Source of the DNA: Pseudoxanthomonas sp. NC8
Lineage (GTDB): Bacteria; Pseudomonadota; Gammaproteobacteria; Xanthomonadales; Xanthomonadaceae
DNA length: 64,000 nt
NCBI GenBank assembly: GCA_025232375.1
Contig: CP060419.1
Span: forward strand, 3,099,001 to 3,163,000
Reading direction: 5' to 3'
Shown: piece after piece, positions 57,607 through 64,000 of the stretch
How the letters are laid out: every line of letters starts with the position of its first letter
Numbering within the stretch: position 1 is the first letter of the stretch
Program-made: the position numbers and the translations under genes
Notes under the pieces: model-generated
The model's input: the letters and a program-made list of their open reading frames with translations, nothing else
Database searches by the model: none
What the model was told of the DNA's origin: nothing

Positions 57607-59077
57607 TCAGTCGGCGAGCACGCGCGCCACCGCGGCCGGCGTGGCGTCGCCGAGCCGCGCATAGGCGCGGGCCAGTGCATCGACGAAGCGCGCTTCGCCG
57701 GCCAGCGCGCCGAACACGCTGTCCAGGTAGGAACGCATCGACGTCGTGCGCGGCATCGCCGGTGGCGGTGCTGCCGATCCGCGCCAGCACGTCGGCGAGC
57801 GGATCGACGATGGCCACGCCACGGCCGGCCTGGCGGCGCACGAACTGCAGCCAGCCGGCCACCGGCAGGCACAGCCGCTCGACCGGGCGGCCGGCGACGA
57901 GCGCCTCGCTGATCGTGCCGAGCAGGCGCACCGGGATCTTCTGCGAGCCGTCCCAGGCGATCTGCGCCAGCAGGTGGCGGATGGCCGGATTGCGGAACCG
58001 GGTAGGATCGCCTCGATGTACGCGTCCGGATCGAAACCTTCCGGCAGCTGCAGCGAAGGCACGATGTCCTGCCGCATCAGCCGCGCGACGAAACCGGCCA
58101 GTGCCGGTTCGCCCATGGCTCCGGCCACGGTCTCGATCTCCATCAGCGAGCCCAGTAGGCCAGCGTGGAATGCGGCGCGTTGAGCAGGCGCAGCTTGGCC
58201 TTGTCGTAGCCGGCGATGTCGTTGCTGGTCACCACGCCGGCGCGCTCCAGCGGCGGGCGGCCGTTGCGGAAGTCGTCCTCCACCACCCACTGCGTGTACG
58301 GCTCGCGCTGGATCGGTAAGGCGTCCTCCACACCCAGCTGCGCGGCGACCTGCGTGCGAAGCGCGTCGTCGGTGGCCGGGGTGATGCTGTCGACCATCGA
58401 GCGCGGGAACGCGACTTCGGTTTCGATCCAGTCGGCCAGTCCGGCGTCGATCTTCCGCGCATACTGCAGCACCGCGCGGCGCAGGCGGCCGCCGTTGTCG
58501 GCAAGGTTGTCGCAGCTGAGCACGGTGTAAGGCTCGAGCCCGTGCATGCGGCGCAGGCGCAGGCCGGCGACCAGCCAGCCGATCGCGCTGGTGGGCACGT
58601 CGGGCGTGGCGAGGTCGCGGACGATGTCCGGATGCTGCAGGTCGACGCCGTCGGGCGACAGGCAGTAGCCCTTCTCGGTGATGGTCAGGGTGATTAAGGC
58701 GCACGTCGCGGTCGGCCAGACGCGCCAGCACGGCGGCGCGCCTGGTCGCGCGCGCACAGCACTTCGCGGATCGAGCCGACCACGCGCAACGCCGGTTGCT
58801 CGCCGAGCAGGGCAAGCGTGTACAGCCCGTCCTGCGGGCGCAGCGCGTCGCGCACGCCGGCGCTGTGCAGCGACACCGCGCTGATCGCCCAGTCCGGATC
58901 GGACGCGAGCAGGTCGTCGAAGTACACGGCCTGGTGCGCGCGATGGAACGCGCCGGGACCGAAGTGGACCACGCCGATCCGCGTCTTCGCGCGGTCGTAA
59001 GCGGGCACCCGCACCTGCGGCGGCAGGCGGGCCAGGGTGGTATCGGAAAGGCGGGGCGGGACGGGAGTCTGGGTCAT
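57607..59077 (-). CDS. uxuB: Mannitol dehydrogenase family, probable fructuronate reductase (frame broken)
   Basis: About 490 residues. GVVHFGPGAFHRAHQAVYFD is the NAD-binding start, LITLTITEKGYCL follows, then TVLSCDNLADNGGRLRRAVL, FPRSMVDSITPATDD, KLRLLNAPHSTLAYLG (Lys and Asn of the active site) and PVRLLGTISEALVAG. UxuB reduces fructuronate to mannonate; a mannitol dehydrogenase cannot be excluded. UxaC, the step before, is coded at 39380. Breaks near 58740, 58694, 58153, 58006 and 57727, mostly remnants of CCTGG or CCAGG. UxuA is not in the window. Confidence 0.85.
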
Positions 59078-59210
59078 CGGATCGCTGTCAGGTATGGCTG
59101 GCATCGACGCAGGTCCCCTCCCTGCGGACGGAGCTGCGCCTTGCGGAAACAAGTGAGGTTCGGCGAAGCCGGCGACCTATAGGAGTTTCGCCGGCTCCGC
59201 CTCGCCTCGA

Positions 59211-59233
59211 CCGGCCGTCCCGGGGACGGCCGG
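59211..59233 (-). terminator. Hairpin after the GH3 gene
   Basis: Arms CCGGCCGTCC and GGACGGCCGG with a 3-base loop, 11 bases past the GH3 stop on the minus strand. No T tract follows in that direction. Confidence 0.5.
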
Positions 59234-59243
59234 CAAAACGGAG

Positions 59244-61991
59244 TTACTTCTTCGGGCGAATGCTGAGCGGAGCACGCACGCGGATGTCCGCGCTCGACGC
59301 GCCGACCTGGACCTCGTAGCGACCCGGATCGACCACGTAGGCGCCAGCCTGTTCGTCCCAGGTGCGCAGGTCCTTCTCCGGCACAAGGGTGAAGTCGACG
59401 GTGCGTTCCTCGCCCGGCTGCAGGGTCACGCGCTGGAAGCCGCGCAGCTCCTTGTTCGCGCGGTCGCGCGCGGGCTCGAGCGGATGCAGGTACAGCTGCA
59501 CGACCTCGTCGCCGGCGCGCTGGCCGCTGTTCTTCACCTTGACCGAGACCTTCACCCGATCCCTGGCGCCGGCGCTGGTGCGGTCGAGCGCCAGGTCGAA
59601 TAGCCGAACTGCGTGTACGACAGGCCGTGGCCGAACGGATACAGCGGCTGGCCGTCGTAGTAGCGGTAGGTGCGGCCTTCCATCGCGTAGTCGTCGAACG
59701 CCGGCAGCCTGGCGTCGGCGGTGTAGAAGGTCACCGGCAGGCGGCCAGCCGGGTTGGCGTCGCCCAGCAGCACGTCGGCCACCGCGGAGCCGCCGCGCTG
59801 GCCGGGGTGCCAGGCCATCACGATCGCCGGCAGGTTCTGCTTGGCCCAGTCCACCGCCAGCGACGAACCGGCGGTGAGCACCATCACCACCGGCTTGCCG
59901 GTCGCGTGCAGGGCCTCCAGCAGCTTGCGCTGGGTGGCGGGCAGGCGCGTGTCGGTGCGGTCGCCGCCGGCGAAGCCCGGGTAGTTGACCTTCATCTCCT
60001 CGCCTTCGACGTCGCCGGTCAGGCCGCCGACGAACACCACCACGTCGGCGTTGCGTGCCGCGTCGAGCGCTTCCTCGAACGGCGGCTTGGCCCCGGGCAT
60101 GCGTAAGGTAAGGCGCACGCCGGAATCGCGGTCGCCTTCGTAGTACTCGACGCGGATGTCGTAGGCACGCCCGGCTTCCAGCTGCACCTCGGCGTGCGCG
60201 GCGGTCAGGCGCTCGGCCTTCTGCCAGCCGTCGATCACCCGCTTGCCGTCCAGGTAGACGCGCACGCCGTCGTTGGCCGACGCCTCCAGCAGGTACTTGC
60301 CCGACACCGGCGGCAGCAGCTGGCCGCTCCAGCGGATCGAGAAGTTGTCGTTGGGCAACGCCTCGTCCGGACCGGCCTCGCCGCGGGCGAGCAGGTTGTC
60401 GGTCGGCGAGCCGCGGTCCCAGCTGAAGCCGATCACCGGATCGACCCGGACCAGCGCCGGCGTGCCTGACAGGTCGGTGTTGCGGAAGTACTCGCCGCGC
60501 AGGCCACGCTCGGGCGAGTCGACGGACGGACGCAGGTACTGCGCCTCGACCAGCGGCGTGGCCGACGGATCATCGCGGCCCTCGACCAGGTCGGCGCCAC
60601 GGGCGTAGACGATCTTCGTGTCAGGCATCGCCGCGCGCAGGCCGGCGAGCACGGTCACCGGCGCGGCCGGGGTGCCGTAGTAGTTGCCGAGCAGGGCCAT
60701 GGTGTCGTCGGCGGTCGGGCCGATCACCGCGACCCTCTTCGTGGCGCGCGACAGCGGCAGCACGCCGTCGTTCTTCAGCAGCACGATCGATTCCTGCGCC
60801 ATCTTCCGCGCCAGCGCATCGTGCCCGGCCGACTGGTTCACCGAGTAGGGAATCTGCGCCCACTTCACCTTTTCCGGCGGATCGAACATGCCCAGCCGCA
60901 TCCGCGCGGTGAACAGGCGGGTCAGCGCGTCGTCGATCTCGGCCTCGCTGATCAGCCCCTGCTTCACGGCGGCCGGCAGGGTCGCGTACTCCTCGCCGCA
61001 CTCCAGCTCGGTGCCGTTCTTCACCGCCAGCGCCGCCGCTTCCTCGCGGGTGGCGACGATCTTGTGGTGCTTCCACACGTCCACGATCGCCCAGCAGTCG
61101 GAGGTCACGTAGCCCTTGAAGCCCCACTGCTCGCGCAGCAGGTCGCGCAGCAGGAACTTGCTGGCGCTGGCCGATTCGCCATAGAGGCGGTTGTAGGCGC
61201 CCATCACCGCGTCGACGTCGCCCTCCTTCACCAGCGTCTCGAACGCCGGCAGGTAAGTGTCGTAGAGGTCGCGCTTCGACGGCCGCGCATCGAAGGTATG
61301 GCGGTCCGCCTCCGGGCCGCTGTGCACGGCGAAGTGCTTGGCGGTGGCGTCAAGCTTGCGGTAGACCGGGTCCAGCGGCGCTCCGGTGGCCGGGTCCGCA
61401 CCCTGCAGGCCACGGACGAAGGACACGCCCATGCGCGCGGTCAGGTACGGGTCTTCGCCGTAGGTTTTTGGCCACGGCCCCAGCGCGGGTCGCGGAAGAT
61501 GTTGATGTTCGGCGACCAGAAGGTCAGGCCTGGTAGCGGCCGTGCTGGTCCCGTTCCAGCGCGCGGTGGTACTTGGCCCGCGCCTCGTCGCTGATCGCGG
61601 CCGAGACCTGGTCCATCAGCGGCACGTCGAAGGTGGCGGCCATGCCGATCGCCTGCGGGAACACGGTGGCCCCGCCGGCGCGCGCAACGCCGTGCAGCGC
61701 CTCGTTCCACCAGTCGTAGGCCGGCACGCCCGGGCGCTCGATCGCCGGCGCGGTGTTCTGCATCTGCGCGGCCTTCTCCTCCAGGGTCATCTGCGAGACC
61801 AGCGCGGCGGCGCGCTGCTCGAAGCTGTGACTGGTATCGAGCCACGGCCGGGCCGGGTCGGCGGCCTGCACCTGCAGCCACGGCAGCGCGACCAGAAGGG
61901 CCGCCGCGCAGCTGCGTGCCAGCAGGCGTGCGCGCGGTGCGCGCGTGGTGGCATGTGATGGCGGGCGGCTGTTGCGGTTGTCGACGTGCAT
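59244..61991 (-). CDS. GH3 beta-xylosidase/glucosidase with PA14 domain (frame broken)
   Basis: About 915 residues with a signal peptide ([20 protein letters not shown]). GH3 N-domain: [60 protein letters not shown], and [17 protein letters not shown], whose SDC holds the nucleophile Asp. A PA14 domain ([15 protein letters not shown] to VRLTLRMPG) is inserted in the C-domain, and a fibronectin III-like end ([19 protein letters not shown]) follows. Breaks near 61533, 61467 and 59598. A GAGAGGGGAATG site precedes the ATG. It would act on xylo-oligomers in the periplasm. Confidence 0.9.
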
Positions 61992-62043
61992 TCCCCTCTC
62001 CTCTCTCGCTGCGTCTGGTGTGCGGTGCGGTGTGCTGCGGTGG

Positions 62044-63910
62044 TCAGCGTGCGGGCTGTTCGCGTCCGTCGCGCGCTTCGTGCGTATCGTCGTGCGCTTC
62101 ATGCCTGTCTTCGCGCTCGTCGCGTGCTTCGTTCCTGTCTTTGCGCTCGTCGTGCGCTTCGTGCCCGTCTTCGCGCTCGTCGCGCGCGAAAGGCCCCAGC
62201 GTGGCGCCGACGAATCCGCCAGCCACGTCGGTGCTCAGGAGCGTGCCGTCGGCGTCGCGTACCAGCCATTGCACGCCCTTGCCGTCGCCGGCATCGAAGC
62301 CGAAGCCGTACGTGCCCTCGTTGCCTTCGACATGCAGGGTCAGCCGCCCGGCCACCGGCGCGGCCTGGCGGGCCACCACCTCGACCTCGCCGCCGGCCTT
62401 CTTCTCCAGGAACACCTGCGCGCCGTCGCCATCGCGACGCACGCCGAGGAAGTACCAGTGGGTCTCGCCCTGGAACGCAGTAAGGCCGCCGGCCACGCCC
62501 GGCGCCGGCAGCTCCATCGCGGTGCTGGCTTCGAACACCTGGTGCTGCTGGCGGCGCGCGTAGAACGCCGGGTTGAGCAGCGAATCCAGCCGCTCGGCCA
62601 GCGGATGGATCGCCAGCCAGCCCGGGCGCGCGGTGCCGTCGTACCACTGCGTCTTGGGCACGCGCGGAGTCATCCAGCCCTTGCCCAGCTCGACGGTGTC
62701 GAACTCGTCGCGCCAGGTGAAGTTGCCCGTCATCGGCGCCTGGTCGACCGGCTTCTTCATGAACGACGGGCCCGGCAGCACGTACGGGATCTTCTCGCCG
62801 TGCGGCAGGATCACCGGCCAGCCGTCCTTCCAGGTCACCGGCAACACGAACGCCTCGCGCCCGGTGTTGTAGTGGTCCACGCCGTAGTTGCGGCTGGGTA
62901 GGAAGGTCGCCCACCAGCTGCCGTCGGGTCCCTGCACCAAGGTCGGCGTGGCCGGCGTTGGTGATCGGCAGTGCACGGCCCGGGTCCAGGTCGCGCTGGG
63001 TCAGGATCGGGTTGTCCGGGTTCGGCTCGTACGGACCCCAGACATTGCGGCTGCGCAGGATCACCTGCGAATGCTGCGGACCGGTGCCGCCCTCGGCGTC
63101 GCTGAGGTAGTACCAGCCATCGACCTTGTAGATGTGCGGGCCTTCGATCCAGATCGGGTTCTCTTCCGGCTTGACCCCGCCGTCGATCAGCACCTTGCGC
63201 GGGCCGAACGGCTTCTTGCCGGTGATGTCGATTTCCTGCAGCCAGATCGCGCGGTGGCCGTCGTAGCGCACCGGCACTTCCGGCTCGTCGTTGTTGAGGA
63301 TGTAGACCTTGCCGTCGTCGTCGAAGAACAGCGACGGGTCGATGCCGCCGATCCCCGGCAGCCAGAACGGATCGGACCACGGACCGGCCGGATCGGTGGC
63401 GGTGACGATGAAGTTGCCGCCGGCATCGACCGAGGTGTTGACCACGTAGAAGGTGCCGTCGTGGTACTCGATGGCCGGGGCGAACACGCCGCGCGACATC
63501 CCCAGGCCGTCGAAGTCCAGCTGCCCGGGCCGGTGGATCGCGTTGCCCACCTGCTTCCAGTGCACCAGGTCCTCGCTCTCGAACACCGGGATGCCAGGGA
63601 AGAACGCGAAGGTCGAGGCCATGGCAGGTAGAACTTGCCGTTGGCGGCGGTGACGCTGGGATCGGAGTGGAAGCCAGACAGCACCGGGTTGCGGAAGCTG
63701 CCTTCCGGCACCGGCGCCTCGAACGCGGCATCGCGGCCGGTGTACTCGAACCAGTCGAAGTACGCCGGCGCCACCTCGGATCCACTGGCGGCGGCAGGCG
63801 GAGCGGCGGGCTCCCTGCCGCAGGCCGCCAGCAGCAGCGCGGCGACGCCGGCGGCGAGGATGCGGCCGGCCGTGCCCGGCCGGGCCTTGGTGTGCGTTGC
63901 GTTTGCTCAT
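62044..63910 (-). CDS. GH43 lipoprotein with C-terminal beta-sandwich and repeat tail (frame broken)
   Basis: About 620 residues. After CCAAGG at about 63888 is read as CCAGG the lipoprotein signal AAGVAALLLAACGREP appears. Propeller: FRNPVLSGFHSDPSVTAANG (catalytic Asp), RGVFAPAIEYHDGTFYVV, GIGGIDPSLFFDDDGKVY, NPIWIEGPHIYKVDGWYYL (catalytic Glu). The C-terminal sandwich includes FTWRDEFDTVELGKGWM and HQVFEASTAMELPAP. The last 45 residues are a charged repeat (EARDERED-type). Breaks near 63620 and 62945. Probably a surface-bound xylosidase or arabinofuranosidase. Confidence 0.85.
62101..62190 (-). repeat. Three 30-bp tandem repeats in the GH43 3' end
   Basis: Three 30-base units (62101-62130, 62131-62160, 62161-62190) about 80-90% alike, each with a core CGCTCGTCG on the plus strand, plus a shortened fourth copy at about 62080-62100. 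They encode a 10-residue unit rich in Asp, Glu, Arg and His. Confidence 0.75.
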
Positions 63911-63938
63911 CGATGCATCCCCTCCCGGATCGCGTTCA

Positions 63939-64000
63939 TCACCAGTCCCACATCGAGCCGTCTTCCAGGCGCGCGATCGGCAACTGCTTGGGCGCGTACG
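63939..64000 (-). CDS. C-terminal end of an unidentified gene (partial)
   Basis: The last 19 codons of a minus-strand gene entering from beyond the window, ending QLPIARLEDGSMWDW. The piece is too short for a family call. Its stop lies about 29 bases before the GH43 start, so it is probably the gene before GH43 in the same operon and may be another xylan enzyme. Confidence 0.45.
   Translation of the reverse strand, partial: YAPKQLPIARLEDGSMWDW

Noticed and set aside
1402..63910. Large-scale pseudogene decay
   Set aside because: The protein parts on both sides of each break are well conserved, breaks sit at CCWGG, and catalytic residues are kept; read error explains this better than decay.

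Overview
The window is GC-rich (roughly 68-70%) chromosomal DNA from a gammaproteobacterium, most likely a member of the Xanthomonadaceae (Lysobacteraceae). Three things point there: a xylan-use locus with a TonB receptor and LacI-type palindromes close to the Xanthomonas xyl-box, integron attC sites of the Xanthomonas type, and the DUF3348-DUF802-OmpA-DUF2894 gene set. No rRNA, tRNA, CRISPR array or transposase was found.

Layout. 0.6-4.4 kb holds assorted genes (DUF6766, exonuclease III, an isochorismatase-like hydrolase, small hypotheticals). 4.1-28.2 kb is an anaerobic-respiration island: NnrS, SirB2, DUF2249, a DGC protein, O2-independent ubiquinone genes (ubiT fused to chorismate mutase, ubiU, ubiV, ubiD), nadA and nadB, then copper nitrite reductase NirK with NirV, SCO, azurin, a DUF411 protein and a copper TonB receptor. 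At least ten 14-bp FNR/Dnr-type palindromes sit in front of its genes. Inside it, 6.9-11.1 kb carries a four-gene overlapping operon that looks like a MotAB/ZorAB-type ion-driven motor with a long coiled-coil tail. 28.2-45.6 kb is a glucuronoxylan locus: aldose epimerase, GH43, a GPH symporter, a TonB receptor, a hexuronate MFS carrier, GH115, uxaC, a GH2-ThuA fusion and a GH10 xylanase. 45.7-48.3 kb carries DUF3300 and DUF2950 genes. 50.4-52.7 kb is a less GC-rich integron cassette array with several attC sites. 53.2-63.9 kb returns to sugar-acid and xylan use: gntP, a YjhG-type dehydratase, an FAH-family enzyme, uxuB, a GH3 with a PA14 domain, and a second GH43.

How the genes fit together. 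The island can reduce nitrite with NirK fed by azurin, with copper uptake and maturation genes alongside, while UbiT/U/V/D keep ubiquinone synthesis running without oxygen. The sugar loci would cut glucuronoxylan outside the cell or in the periplasm, import the fragments, and send glucuronate (UxaC, UxuB) and probably aldonates (GntP, YjhG, FAH) into central metabolism.

Sequence quality matters. Most long genes are broken by small indels, and where the expected protein is clear the break nearly always lies at a CCTGG/CCAGG site. I treat these as read errors at a methylated motif and annotate each broken gene as one full-length gene, noting the breaks.
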